DNA of 64,000 nt from Flavobacteriaceae bacterium (lineage in GTDB: Bacteria; Bacteroidota; Bacteroidia; Flavobacteriales; Flavobacteriaceae). A program made the position numbers and the translations under genes. Shown piece after piece: positions 34,129 to 44,300 of the stretch; the first letter of the stretch is position 1, and every line of letters starts with the position of its first letter. Location of the stretch: positions 35,717 to 99,716 of the forward strand of contig CANGWK010000007.1 of NCBI GenBank assembly GCA_947457615.1, in the 5' to 3' direction. Under the pieces are notes generated by a model. It was not told where the DNA came from and did no database searches. It worked only from the letters and a program-made list of their open reading frames with translations.

Positions 34129-34572
34129 TTATATTTTTTCTAAGATAATATTAGGATTAATTTTTTGTAATTCGACGATAAATAACTCTTCATTTTCGGG
34201 TGTTATGTATAAATCGTTTAGATGTTTTGTAAAAATAATTAATCCGTTTGTGGAAGTACCAAATTTATTAATTCCACTCCACATTGTTTCCCCTATTCTT
34301 ACTTTATATATTTTATTTATATCCGTTTTATAAACCGTAAAAATTATTTTAATTAGGAGAAAATTTCCTTCGATATTTATTTTTAATTTTAGAATAGATA
34401 GTATCAAAATTGACACGATAATTAAAAAAATACTATCCATTACAATAAACGGATAGATGTCATTTTCTGTAAACAATAATAAAAAAGGGGTTAATACCAA
34501 AAAAAGAAATAAAACAATATAAATCTGTCTAAATATTCCTTTTATTTTTTTGGACTTAAAATCGATAATCAT
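34129..34572 (-). CDS. Membrane protein with bacterial PH-like domain
   Basis: A 147-residue protein. Two membrane segments (about residues 15-35 and 40-62) are followed by a soluble part of alternating strands (EGNFLLIKIIFTVYKTDINKIYKVRIGET, by parts, then GLIIFTKHLNDLYITPEN) resembling bacterial PH domains. Function unknown. It ends two bases before the hutU start on the same strand, so the two are probably co-transcribed, but there is no known functional link. Confidence 0.6.
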   Translation of the reverse strand: MIIDFKSKKIKGIFRQIYIVLFLFLVLTPFLLLFTENDIYPFIVMDSIFLIIVSILILSILKLKINIEGNFLLIKIIFTVYKTDINKIYKVRIGETMWSGINKFGTSTNGLIIFTKHLNDLYITPENEELFIVELQKINPNIILEKI

Positions 34573-34648
34573 ATTAATTTTATTTTTTTTGAATTTTGAA
34601 TAGTGATAAAAATATTTTTATTTGAGGACATTAATAACTATGAACCTT

Positions 34649-34825
34649 TCACTTCTTAATCGCACCTGTTTTTTTATCAAATCCATAAGGACAATGTCTA
34701 CAGCCACTTCGGCAACAATGTCCACGTTTTAAATGGTATTTTTCAGTGAAAACTCTATATCCTTCCGGTGAGAGATAATAATCTTCACCTTCAATTAATT
34801 TATTTTCTTTTTTATCTTCAAACAT
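34649..34825 (-). CDS. DUF5522 small cysteine-rich protein
   Basis: A 58-residue protein (MFEDKKENKLIEGEDYYL, then SPEGYRVFTEKYHLKRGHCC, then RSGCRHCPYGF) ending in a basic tail. The CC-x3-C-x2-C cluster and the GxYRVFTxxYHLxRGxCC pattern match DUF5522, a short family frequent in Bacteroidetes. The cluster could bind a metal or an iron-sulfur centre. No function is known. Divergent from the PLP deaminase gene; it is the only gene in the gap 34573-34942. Confidence 0.75.
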   Translation of the reverse strand: MFEDKKENKLIEGEDYYLSPEGYRVFTEKYHLKRGHCCRSGCRHCPYGFDKKTGAIKK

Positions 34826-34925
34826 ACCTACAAATTTAGCAACTTTGAGCTATATCTTAATAGTTGTTTTTAATTATTTATCTTCAATAGGATTTATGTT
34901 TATTAAAAACAGGGATTTAGTTTAT

Positions 34926-34933
34926 TAACTTTG
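34926..34933 (+). promoter_or_regulatory. -7 box (TAACTTTG) of the PLP deaminase gene
   Basis: TAACTTTG overlaps the first in-frame TTG (34931) of the frame, so that codon cannot be the start. Transcription would begin close to the TTG at 34943. Confidence 0.5.
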
Positions 34934-34942
34934 CAAAAAAAA

Positions 34943-35845
34943 TTGAAAGTTCCAACTCAAGAAATAAAAATATTAAATTCAACCGTAAAAGTATTTTTTA
35001 GACGGGAGGATTTAATTCACCCTTTTGTTTCTGGAAATAAATTTAGAAAACTCAAATATAATTTGCTTCAAGCAAAGAAGGAAAAACACCATACTATTTT
35101 GACTTTTGGAGGAGCCTTTTCAAATCATATTGCAGCGACTGCATATGCTGGAAAAAAAAACGGTTTTCAAACTATTGGCATAATTAGAGGTGATGAACTG
35201 GCATTTAAAATTGAAGAAAATCCAACCTTGAAATTTGCGCAAGATTGTGGAATGAAATTTGATTTTGTTTCGAGAGAAGACTACCGAATGAAAGATTCTT
35301 TGGATTTCATTTCGAATTTAAACCAAAAATTCGGTTCTTTTTATTTAGTTCCTGAAGGTGGAACAAATTCCTACGCAATATTAGGATGTGAAGAAACCCT
35401 TACAGATGATGATACGATTTATGATTACATTTGTTGTTCAGTTGGAACTGGGGGAACTATTGCAGGAATATGTAATAGTGCCTCGCCTTCGCAAAAAGTT
35501 TTAGGTTTTCCTTCGTTAAAAGGAGATTTTTTACAAAAAGATATTTGTAATTTTGCAAAGCAAGATAATTTTAGTTTAATCTCCGATTATCATTTTGGGG
35601 GTTACGGAAAAGTGAATGAGGAATTAATAGATTTTATTAATTCATTTTACAAAGAAAATAAAATTCCATTGGATCCAATTTATACTGGAAAGATGGTATT
35701 TGGCGTTATAGATTTAATAAAGAAAAATTATTTTCCAGAAAACTCTAAAATCCTTTTAATTCACACTGGAGGAATTCAAGGAGTTGCTGGAATGAATTTG
35801 AAATTGAAAAACAAAAATTTACAAACAATACAATTTGATGATTAA
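34943..35845 (+). CDS. ACC deaminase/D-cysteine desulfhydrase family PLP enzyme
   Basis: A protein of about 300 residues of the fold-type II PLP family. The PLP Lys is in SGNKFRKLKYNL, the conserved FGGAFSNHIAATAYAGK follows, then PEGGTNSYAILGCEE and the glycine-rich phosphate site SVGTGGTIAGI. Members deaminate 1-aminocyclopropane-1-carboxylate or desulfhydrate D-cysteine; the latter is commoner in bacteria without plant association. There is no ATG before residue 86, and the TTG at 34943 is preferred because the -7 box overlaps the earlier TTG. Overlaps the next gene by eight bases. Confidence 0.85.
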   Translation: MKVPTQEIKILNSTVKVFFRREDLIHPFVSGNKFRKLKYNLLQAKKEKHHTILTFGGAFSNHIAATAYAGKKNGFQTIGIIRGDELAFKIEENPTLKFAQDCGMKFDFVSREDYRMKDSLDFISNLNQKFGSFYLVPEGGTNSYAILGCEETLTDDDTIYDYICCSVGTGGTIAGICNSASPSQKVLGFPSLKGDFLQKDICNFAKQDNFSLISDYHFGGYGKVNEELIDFINSFYKENKIPLDPIYTGKMVFGVIDLIKKNYFPENSKILLIHTGGIQGVAGMNLKLKNKNLQTIQFDD

Positions 35846-36749
35846 AAAAATAGTTATTTGTTGCAGTATTATTTTGGCTACTGCTTGTGGCACAGGTCAT
35901 TCTGCAGTTGCTTATTCAAATAAAAATAAAGCACTTACAAAGTCTGATACTAAAACGGTCAATAGGATTATTCCAGTCAGTCAAGAGAATAAAACACAAT
36001 CGTCTAAAAGCAATAATGCTACTAATGAAGTTTCGAATACTAAGTCTACTAATTCTTCGGAGGTACTTGCTGCAACAACCAGAGTGAAAGTAACAACTGC
36101 CATGGTGTTGGAATATATTGAAAAATATAAAGAAATTGCTAAGCAAGATATGATCGAATTCGGAATTCCTGCAAGTATTACTTTAGGACAAGGAATTCTT
36201 GAATCTGGTGCAGGAACGGGACCATTGAGTATGCAAGCCAATAATCATTTTGGTATTAAATGCCACAAAGAATGGACAGGTCCAAGTATTAAATACGATG
36301 ACGATACTGCACAAGAATGTTTTAGAAAATATAATGAACCTAAAGAGTCCTACAGAGATCATTCATTATTTTTAACATCTAGAGACCGATATTCAAGTTT
36401 ATTTAAATTAAATAAAGAGGATTATAAATCTTGGGCTAGAGGATTAAAAGCTGCTGGTTATGCCACTGATATAGCCTATCCTACTAAATTAATTGGATTA
36501 ATTGAACGTTACCAGCTGCAAAAATATGATTTCGAAGTTCTTGGTAAAAACTACTTTTCACCTTCATTAAATTCAATTGATACTACTACAGTTGCAACTA
36601 TGACAAGTTCTGAATTGCACCTAGTAATTAAAGGAGACACTTTATATTCTATTTCAAAAAGATATAATATTTCAATGGAGGATTTGAAACGGAAAAACAA
36701 TATTTCAGATTCTGGAATAGCTTTAGGCCAAAAATTAATTGTGAAATAA
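35838..36749 (+). CDS. Glucosaminidase (GH73-like) lipoprotein with C-terminal LysM
   Basis: A 303-residue cell-wall hydrolase. A lipoprotein signal (CSIILATACGTG, lipidated Cys17) and a Ser/Thr/Asn/Lys-rich linker (about 30-85) lead to an N-acetylglucosaminidase domain (IPASITLGQGILESGAGTG with the catalytic Glu, AMQANNHFGIKCHKEWTG-like MQANNHFGIKCHKEWTG, and YRDHSLFLTSRDRY). A LysM domain (HLVIKGDTLYSISKRYNIS ... LGQKLIVK) ends the protein and binds peptidoglycan. The ATG at 35838 overlaps the end of the deaminase gene and is preferred to the TTG three bases earlier. Confidence 0.92.
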   Translation: MIKKIVICCSIILATACGTGHSAVAYSNKNKALTKSDTKTVNRIIPVSQENKTQSSKSNNATNEVSNTKSTNSSEVLAATTRVKVTTAMVLEYIEKYKEIAKQDMIEFGIPASITLGQGILESGAGTGPLSMQANNHFGIKCHKEWTGPSIKYDDDTAQECFRKYNEPKESYRDHSLFLTSRDRYSSLFKLNKEDYKSWARGLKAAGYATDIAYPTKLIGLIERYQLQKYDFEVLGKNYFSPSLNSIDTTTVATMTSSELHLVIKGDTLYSISKRYNISMEDLKRKNNISDSGIALGQKLIVK

Positions 36750-36772
36750 AATTTCGCACAAAAATATAATTA

Positions 36773-38059
36773 ATGCAATATCAAAGAAGCAGTAAGTTAT
36801 TTGCTGAAGCAGAGAAAGTAATACCAGGCGGCGTAAATTCTCCAGTTAGAGCATTTAAAGGAGTAGGAGGAACACCTATTTTTGTTAAAAGTGCCAAAGG
36901 AGCTTATCTGTATGATGAAGACGGAAACAAACTTATAGATTATATCAATTCTTGGGGCCCGATGATTTTAGGGCATGCTTACCAGCCAGTTATTGATGCA
37001 ATAACCGAAAGAGCAAAACTAGGAACTTCTTTCGGAATGCCAACCGAATTAGAAACTCAAATTGCACAATTAGCAGTCTCAATGGTCCCAAATATTGATA
37101 AAATACGTTTTGTTAATTCGGGCACTGAAGCTTGCATGAGTGCTATTCGATTGGCTCGTGGCTTTACAAAAAGAGATAAAATAATAAAATTTTCCGGTTG
37201 TTATCATGGGCATTCGGATTCTTTTCTTATCCAAGCGGGTAGTGGTGCTAGTACTTTTGGAACTCCAAATAGCCCGGGAGTAACACAAGGAACAGCTAAA
37301 GACACATTACTTGCAAATTATAATGATTTAGAAAGCGTAAAAGTATTATTTGAAGCAAATAAAAATGAAATAGCTGCTATAATCGTAGAGCCAGTTGCAG
37401 GAAATATGGGATGTATTCCGCCACTTGCTGGTTTTTTAGAAGGATTACGACAAATTTGCAATGACAATCAAACTTTATTAATTTTTGATGAAGTAATGAC
37501 TGGATTTCGTTTGGCAAAAGGTGGTGTTCAAGAATTATACAATATAAAGGCGGATATAATTTGCTTCGGGAAAGTTATAGGTGGCGGATTACCTGTTGGA
37601 GCATTTGCTGCAAGAGAAGAAATAATGAATTATTTAGCTCCTTTAGGGCCTGTTTATCAGGCAGGAACTCTATCGGGGAACCCATTGGCAATGGCTGCTG
37701 GTTTATCGATGTTGCAATCTATAAATAATGATTTGGAACTTTTTCAAAGATTAGATGAAAAGACAGCTTATTTAGAAACTGGAATTAAAAAGGTTCTCAC
37801 TCAAAATGGAATTGAATTTACTATTAATAGAGTTGGTTCTATGATTTCGATTCATTTTGATAAAAATCCGATTATAGATTTTCAAACAGCAAAAAAAGGA
37901 GATAATGAAACTTTCAAAAAGTTTTTTCACGGCTTATTAAATGAAGGAGTATATATTGCGCCTTCTGCTTATGAATCTTGGTTTATTACCGATGCATTAA
38001 CTTATGATGATTTAGACTTTACAATTAATGTGATAGATAAGGTTTCTAAAACATTTTAA
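36773..38059 (+). CDS. hemL: Glutamate-1-semialdehyde 2,1-aminomutase
   Basis: A 428-residue class III PLP aminomutase making 5-aminolevulinate for heme. Signatures: [49 protein letters not shown] and the PLP-Lys segment [16 protein letters not shown]. Length is typical. Its start lies 23 bases past the glucosaminidase stop on the same strand, and a strong terminator follows. Confidence 0.97.
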   Translation: MQYQRSSKLFAEAEKVIPGGVNSPVRAFKGVGGTPIFVKSAKGAYLYDEDGNKLIDYINSWGPMILGHAYQPVIDAITERAKLGTSFGMPTELETQIAQLAVSMVPNIDKIRFVNSGTEACMSAIRLARGFTKRDKIIKFSGCYHGHSDSFLIQAGSGASTFGTPNSPGVTQGTAKDTLLANYNDLESVKVLFEANKNEIAAIIVEPVAGNMGCIPPLAGFLEGLRQICNDNQTLLIFDEVMTGFRLAKGGVQELYNIKADIICFGKVIGGGLPVGAFAAREEIMNYLAPLGPVYQAGTLSGNPLAMAAGLSMLQSINNDLELFQRLDEKTAYLETGIKKVLTQNGIEFTINRVGSMISIHFDKNPIIDFQTAKKGDNETFKKFFHGLLNEGVYIAPSAYESWFITDALTYDDLDFTINVIDKVSKTF

Positions 38060-38062
38060 ACT

Positions 38063-38092
38063 AAAATGCTCCAATTTTTTTGGAGCATTTTT
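38063..38092. terminator. Bidirectional terminator between hemL and murF
   Basis: AAAATGCTCCAA, loop TTTTT, TTGGAGCATTTT: a 12-bp perfect stem with T-runs on the plus strand and A-runs on the other side, between two convergent genes. Confidence 0.85.
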
Positions 38093-38093
38093 T

Positions 38094-39377
38094 TTATAAA
38101 TATTCTAAAGTTCGTTCTAAAGCTATTCCACGAGAACCTTTTATTAATAAGGATTTATTATGAAATGGCTTATCTTTAAGAAATTCTGAAAATGAGTCGA
38201 AATCTTTATAGAAGTGAAAATCAGGGTTTTCTATTTTGTTGTTATAAAAATCAGTCCCTATAAAATAGCAACATACATTTTCTTTTGATTCTAAATAATT
38301 AATAATCGATTTATGTTCTGCAAGACTTTCGATGCCAAGTTCAAACATATCTCCAATAACAATTGTCTTGTTGCTTTTTTCAATTTGCAAAAAGTTTTCC
38401 AAAGCAACTAGCATGCTACTTGGGTTGGCATTGTAAGCATCTAGAATAATTTCATTGGTGCCTTTGGTAAGTAATTGCGATCGATTATTTTCAGGAACGT
38501 AACTTTCAATTGCTTCTTTAATATCTATATTGGAAACTCCAAAGTAGGAACCAATAGTTATAGCAGCACTAATGTTGTTAGCATTATACAATCCTATTAA
38601 TTTCGAGTAAACTACTATTTCGTGAAACTGTAAATTTACTAATGGATTCGCAACTATATTTTTTATAGAAATCGTTCCTGATGTAGATGTGCTGCCAAAA
38701 GTAATTCGTTCTATTTCATTTGTTTTTTCGTCCTGAATTGGATCGTCTAGATTTACAAATACTTTTTTGTGGTTGGATTTTAAATAATTATACATTTCAC
38801 TTTTACCTTGAATTACACCTTGTACTCCTCCAAAACCTTCAAGGTGTGCTTTTCCAAAATTAGTTATATAACCATAATCGGGTTGTGCGATACTGCAAAG
38901 AAATTCAATTTCTTTTTGATGATTTGCTCCCATTTCTACTATTCCAATTTCAGTTTCTTTAGTAAAAGATAGAAGTGTTAACGGAACTCCAATATGATTA
39001 TTCAAATTTCCAATTGTAGCGGTTGCTTTATATTTTTTTGATAGTACTACAAGAATTAGTTCTTTAGTAGTTGTTTTGCCATTGCTTCCGGTTAAGGCAA
39101 TGATTGGAATGTTTAAATATTCTTTGTGGTATTTTGCTAATATTTGCAAAGTGGTTAAGCAGTTTTCAACAAGAATAGTTCTATTATCTATGTAATATTC
39201 TTGATTGTCAATTAGCACATAAGATGCGCCTTTTTCTAGGGCTTCTTTAGCAAAAATATTTGCGTCAAATCGCTCTCCTTTTAATGCAACAAAAAAAGAA
39301 TTAATTTCAATTTTTCTAGTGTCAATTACAGCTGAATTGCAGCTTAGGAATAGTTTGTGAATTTCTTGAATAGTCAT
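38094..39377 (-). CDS. murF: UDP-N-acetylmuramoyl-tripeptide--D-alanyl-D-alanine ligase
   Basis: A 427-residue Mur ligase that adds D-Ala-D-Ala to the peptidoglycan precursor in the cytoplasm. ATP-binding GSNGKTTTKELI, MGANHQKEIEFLC, GYITNFGKAHLEGFGG, LYNANNISAAITI and DAYNANPSSM are all present. Start MTIQEIHKLF at 39377 is preferred over an upstream ATG (39398), which lies inside the terminator of gldJ. Confidence 0.95.
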   Translation of the reverse strand: MTIQEIHKLFLSCNSAVIDTRKIEINSFFVALKGERFDANIFAKEALEKGASYVLIDNQEYYIDNRTILVENCLTTLQILAKYHKEYLNIPIIALTGSNGKTTTKELILVVLSKKYKATATIGNLNNHIGVPLTLLSFTKETEIGIVEMGANHQKEIEFLCSIAQPDYGYITNFGKAHLEGFGGVQGVIQGKSEMYNYLKSNHKKVFVNLDDPIQDEKTNEIERITFGSTSTSGTISIKNIVANPLVNLQFHEIVVYSKLIGLYNANNISAAITIGSYFGVSNIDIKEAIESYVPENNRSQLLTKGTNEIILDAYNANPSSMLVALENFLQIEKSNKTIVIGDMFELGIESLAEHKSIINYLESKENVCCYFIGTDFYNNKIENPDFHFYKDFDSFSEFLKDKPFHNKSLLIKGSRGIALERTLEYL

Positions 39378-39397
39378 TTTAAAATAAATTAAAAACA

Positions 39398-39421
39398 AAA
39401 AGCCCTAATAAAAGGGCTTTT
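39398..39421 (-). terminator. Terminator of gldJ
   Basis: AAAAGCCCT and AGGGCTTTT separated by AATAAA, 22 bases beyond the gldJ stop, with T-rich flanks on the minus strand. Confidence 0.8.
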
Positions 39422-39442
39422 GCTATATGAGATATAAAAAAA

Positions 39443-41161
39443 TTATCTTTTTCTGTTTCTTGCAGATTTTTTGAAATCTGATTTAGGGCCTACTCTAGAC
39501 ATTGCACATCTAAACCCGATGTAGTCAGTTGCCATATCTTGAGGAAAATATCTTCTTTGAGCTGGATCTAACCAATAGGCTCTGTCTCTCCATGAACCAC
39601 CTTTGTAAACTCTAGATTTGTCATCTACTAAAGTTGATCTATTACTAGAGCGATCGTATTTACGAATCATATTTCCAATACTATCCGTAGATACATTGTG
39701 AACTGGTGAATCATACATTCTTTGTTGCTCTTTTAATTTACCATCACCTTCTTCTGAAGTTCCAAAATCAAAATATTTTGTTGATTGTTTATCTCCATCT
39801 CTGTAATTTACTTCAAAACTTTTGTCGAAATTTTGTCTCAAATAAGTTTCTTTATCATCTACAGGAACTTGAGCAATCTGTCCGGTAAAGTTTCTAGCAA
39901 TAAGTTTACCGTTTCTCATAGTGTCAAATTTTTGAGTTTCTTGAGTCACTAATTCAACTTTTCCATCTTCGCCTAATTTGTTTTTGAAATACTCGTTTCC
40001 TCTAAAGTAGTTGAAATCATTTGCTTCATCATCAACTATAGGACGATAAACATCTGCTACCCATTCCGCAACATTTCCAGCCATATCGTACAAACCAAAA
40101 TCATTAGGCGGGTAGGATTTAACTTTATTAGTGATATCAGCATTGTCATCAGACCATCCTGCAATTCCGCCATAATCTCCTTTTCCTTGTTTGAAATTAG
40201 CCAATTGATCTCCTTTAATTTGTCTTTTGCTAGTTCTAGTGTAGCTCCCAGACCAAGGATATTTCTTTTGTCCTTTGTATGTGTTATATTCTCTCTGTCC
40301 TACATCGGAAGCAGCAGCATATTCCCATTCTGCTTCGGTTGGCAAACGATATTCTGGTAAAATTAATCCTGAAGTTCTTTGAGCATAAACGTTTTTAGCT
40401 TCTTTAACGGTACCATCAGCACCTTTAGTTCCGCCTTTACCAGCTGCTTTTGAATTTCTAGGTCCTTTTAATACAATTTTATCATCTCCACCAAAAGTTT
40501 TAGTTGGAGCAGCTAAATAAGTATTAGTACTAAATGTAGTTTCTGCTTTAACATCAGCTACTTTTGCGTCTTTTTTCAAAAATCCTTCTCTTTCCAAAAC
40601 AGATTCATTCACACGGTCTGTTCTCCACTTGCTAAATTCCGTTGCTTGAATCCAATTCACTCCAACTACAGGATATTCTGCATAAGCAGGATGTCTTAAA
40701 TAGTGTTCTGTCATGGTTTCGTTATATCCTAAACGATTTCTCCATACTAAAGTATCAGGAGAAGCACCTTCATAGATGTTTTTGTAATTGTCTTGCTCTG
40801 GAGGAAAAACTCTTTTTAACCAATCTAAATACTCCATGTACATCAAATTAGTAACTTCTGTTTCGTCCATATAAAAAGACATAACATGCTGTTGATTTGG
40901 AGTATTGTTCCAATCGTGCATTGGATCATCTTGAACTTTACCCATTGTAAATGTTCCACCTTCAACTAATACTAATCCAGGTCCAGTTTCTTGTTTCTTA
41001 AACTTAGAAGCATATTGAAACCCTCCTTTTTTGTCGTTTATTTTCCATCCAGTTGCTTTAGATCCAGTATTAGAACTCGATTTTTTGCTACAACTTGAAA
41101 AACTGATTGTAATTACTAACGCTAGTAATACTCTAATTGCCATAAATTTGTTTACTTTCAT
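39443..41161 (-). CDS. gldJ: Gliding motility lipoprotein GldJ
   Basis: A 572-residue outer-membrane-associated lipoprotein (signal ITISFSSCSKKSSS, lipidated Cys) with a formylglycine-generating-enzyme-like (sulfatase-modifying factor) fold: GPGLVLVEGGTFTMGKV at the start, YRLPTEAEWEYAA, FGLYDMAGNVAEWVADVYRP and VYKGGSWRDRAYWLDPAQRRYF near the end. These match GldJ, which is required for gliding and for the type IX secretion machinery. It is divergent from porU and porV, as in other Flavobacteriia. Confidence 0.95.
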   Translation of the reverse strand: MKVNKFMAIRVLLALVITISFSSCSKKSSSNTGSKATGWKINDKKGGFQYASKFKKQETGPGLVLVEGGTFTMGKVQDDPMHDWNNTPNQQHVMSFYMDETEVTNLMYMEYLDWLKRVFPPEQDNYKNIYEGASPDTLVWRNRLGYNETMTEHYLRHPAYAEYPVVGVNWIQATEFSKWRTDRVNESVLEREGFLKKDAKVADVKAETTFSTNTYLAAPTKTFGGDDKIVLKGPRNSKAAGKGGTKGADGTVKEAKNVYAQRTSGLILPEYRLPTEAEWEYAAASDVGQREYNTYKGQKKYPWSGSYTRTSKRQIKGDQLANFKQGKGDYGGIAGWSDDNADITNKVKSYPPNDFGLYDMAGNVAEWVADVYRPIVDDEANDFNYFRGNEYFKNKLGEDGKVELVTQETQKFDTMRNGKLIARNFTGQIAQVPVDDKETYLRQNFDKSFEVNYRDGDKQSTKYFDFGTSEEGDGKLKEQQRMYDSPVHNVSTDSIGNMIRKYDRSSNRSTLVDDKSRVYKGGSWRDRAYWLDPAQRRYFPQDMATDYIGFRCAMSRVGPKSDFKKSARNRKR

Positions 41162-41358
41162 ACTTAAGTAGGTAATAAATTTCGAGCCGCAATATAAGAA
41201 TTAACCTTGAAATTGCAACATCTTTTTTAAAAAATAGAAAAAAAATATTTCGAACACACAAATATAACGGCCACAGATATTTATTATTGTATTGGAATGA
41301 ATAAATTTTAATTTTACCAAATTGTAATATTAAGTGGAAATTTACGTTTCTCTATTTA

Positions 41359-44300
41359 ATGAAAAAGTTTTTTATTCTTATTATTCTTTTGTTTAGTTGC
41401 TTTACTAATGGGCAACAAAACTCTTTTATTACTATTGATTGGGTTACCAAAACAGACTATTCTATTGGGGATTTAAAATTACAAGTACCTCAATTTTCTT
41501 CCGATAGTTATAATTTTGATTTGCAAGATAAATCAATCACTTATGTTGAGAAAATTCCAATTAATTATTTTGTTGACGAGTTCTCTTTACAAGTCACTAA
41601 TATAATTTTCGAATCTATTTCTGCCACTCAATTAGGGGATTTGAATAAATCAACGATAAAAACGTCTATTAATTCTTCTGTTAAAACAGTTGTTTCTAGA
41701 GATCAATATTATGCTTATCTCACTTTTTCTCCTATAATCAAAGACGAGTCCGGATATAAAAGAGTGAAATCATTAACCTATTCTTTTAATAAAGAAACTA
41801 ATTCTTCCAAAATTAATTCTAATAATAGTGTTGCAGCAATTTCAAATTCAGTTCTATCTTCTGGAACTTGGAAACGTATTTATGTTCAAAAATCAGGTGT
41901 ATATAAAATTTCTAAAAGTTTTTTAACAGATTTAGGTTTTAATGTAAGTAGCATTAATCCTCAAAAAATCCAAATTTATGGATTGGGAGGAAGAATGGCT
42001 CCATTATCCAACAGTATTTCGTATCCTTCAGATTTAACAGAAAACGCAATACAAATCGTGGGCGAATCGGATGGTAGTTTTAACGATGAAGATTATATAT
42101 TGTTTTATGCCGAAGGAATGGATAATTGGAGTCCAGAAAATAAAACTAACTTGAATTTATATGCTGATAGATCCTATTATTATATTACTGTCGGTGCTTC
42201 CGATGGAAAAAGAATAAGTACAATTACACAGCCTTCAGGAAATCCGGATGTAGTAATTAATAAATTTGATGATTATCAGTTTCATGAAGTAGATTTAAAT
42301 AATATTGGAAAGTTGGGTAGAACTTGGTTTGGAGAAGATTTTAGTTTAAAAAATGAACAAACTTTTGATTTTAATTTTCCAAATATTGACACAACAACAC
42401 CTGTTAATATTGCGCTTCATACCGGTGCTCTTTCAGTAGTTTCCACTTCCTTTGTGGCAGCAGCTAACGGATTGAATTTAGGAACTTTATCTATGGTAGA
42501 TGTCGCTTTAAACTCGGGTAAAGTAGCTGCTGAAGCCAATTTACCTTCAAACACAAACTTTCCTGCGGTTGCAAATATTAGTATTAAACTCACCTATAAT
42601 AATAATGGTGTACCAACTTCCAAAGGCTACTTAGATTATATAAATTTAAAAGTAAAAAGTAATTTGATAGGATACGGAAAACAATTTCGTTTTGCTTACA
42701 ATGCTGCAAGTTCTTTTACAGGAATTGCACAATATCAAATCTCTAATGCCGTTGGAATTTCACAAGTATGGGATATCACAGATATATATAATGTTGGTTC
42801 CTACTCAAATCCAGCACAAAGTAGTTTTTTATTTAATTCTACTTTAGGCCAAGAAAAAAAATATATAGCAATTGATTTGTCGGATTTATATACTCCTTTT
42901 AAAGAATCTAACGTGTCGGTAGCCAATCAAAATTTGAAAGGAACAATTTTTAAAAACGCGCAAGGTAATTTTCAAGATGTCGATTATTTAATTATCACGC
43001 CGAGTTTTTTATATGCACAAGCTGAAAAGTTAGCTAATTTTCACAGAAATTATTCTGGTTTAAATGTAAAAGTAGTTAACCTAGATCTTATTTATCCCGA
43101 ATTTAGCGGTGGAAAACAAGACATCGGAGCCATTAGAAATTTTATAAAATATGTTTATCAAAATGCATCTTCTCCATCCAACAAAATAAAATATGTAAAT
43201 CTTTTTGGCGATGCATCTTACGATTTTAAAGATAGAATTCGAAATAATACCAATATTGTTCCTATTTATCATGCAGTAAATAGTTATACTGAATTTGCTA
43301 CCTCTTTTTCCTCTGACGATTATTTTGTTGAGATGGATGCTACAGAAGGAAATTTGGATAATAATTATGGTGCGCCTGACATTGCTGTTGGTAGAATGAT
43401 AGTTTCTTCTGTGCAACAAGCAGAAGAAATGGTAAATAAAGTTATAGAATACCACGACATTAAATCTTACGGAAGTTGGAGAAATAATTATGTCTCTATT
43501 TCAGATGATACCGATAAAGATGGTGATCAAGTTTTGCAAGTTGCTCAAAACAATCTTACCGATTTAATTTATTCTACTAAACCGTTTTTAAATTTCAAGA
43601 AAATTCTTTTAGATTCTTACCAACAAGAGACATCTGCCGGAGGGGCTCGATATCCTAAAGCTAAAGAAGATTTAACCAATTATTTTGAAAAAGGAGCTTT
43701 AGTATTTAATTATTTAGGACACGGCGGCGAGGATGGTTTAACAGGCGAACGACTTTGGGATAAATTAGATGGTGCCAATTTTCACAACCAATATAGATAT
43801 CCTTTATTCATAACAATCACCTGCCAATTTACACGTTTTGATAATCCGCAGCGACCAACAGCTGGAGAATATACGTATTGGAACCCTTCAGGTGGTGCTA
43901 TTTCATTGGTTTCAACTACTCGAGAAATTAGTTATGCTTTTGATTTTAATACTTCTTTATCCAGTATACTTTTTTCATTTAATTCTTCAAGTGTATCAAT
44001 AGCCGAAGCTTTACGACAGGCAAAAAGTGTTAGTAATGCCGATGGATCGGCTGTTAGAGTAACATCCTATATTGGAGATCCTGCATTAAAGTTAGCTATA
44101 CCAAAACCTAATGTGGTACTTACTAAAATTAACGATGTGCCTATGACGCAACCTGTAGAAGATTTAAAAGCGTTGAGTTATATTAAATTTACTGGGGAAG
44201 TTCAAGATGAAAATGGCGCTTTATTACCTTCTTATAATGGAGATTTATCTGTTAATGTTTTTGATAAAAATTACTCTCAAATGACCTTAAATAATGATGG

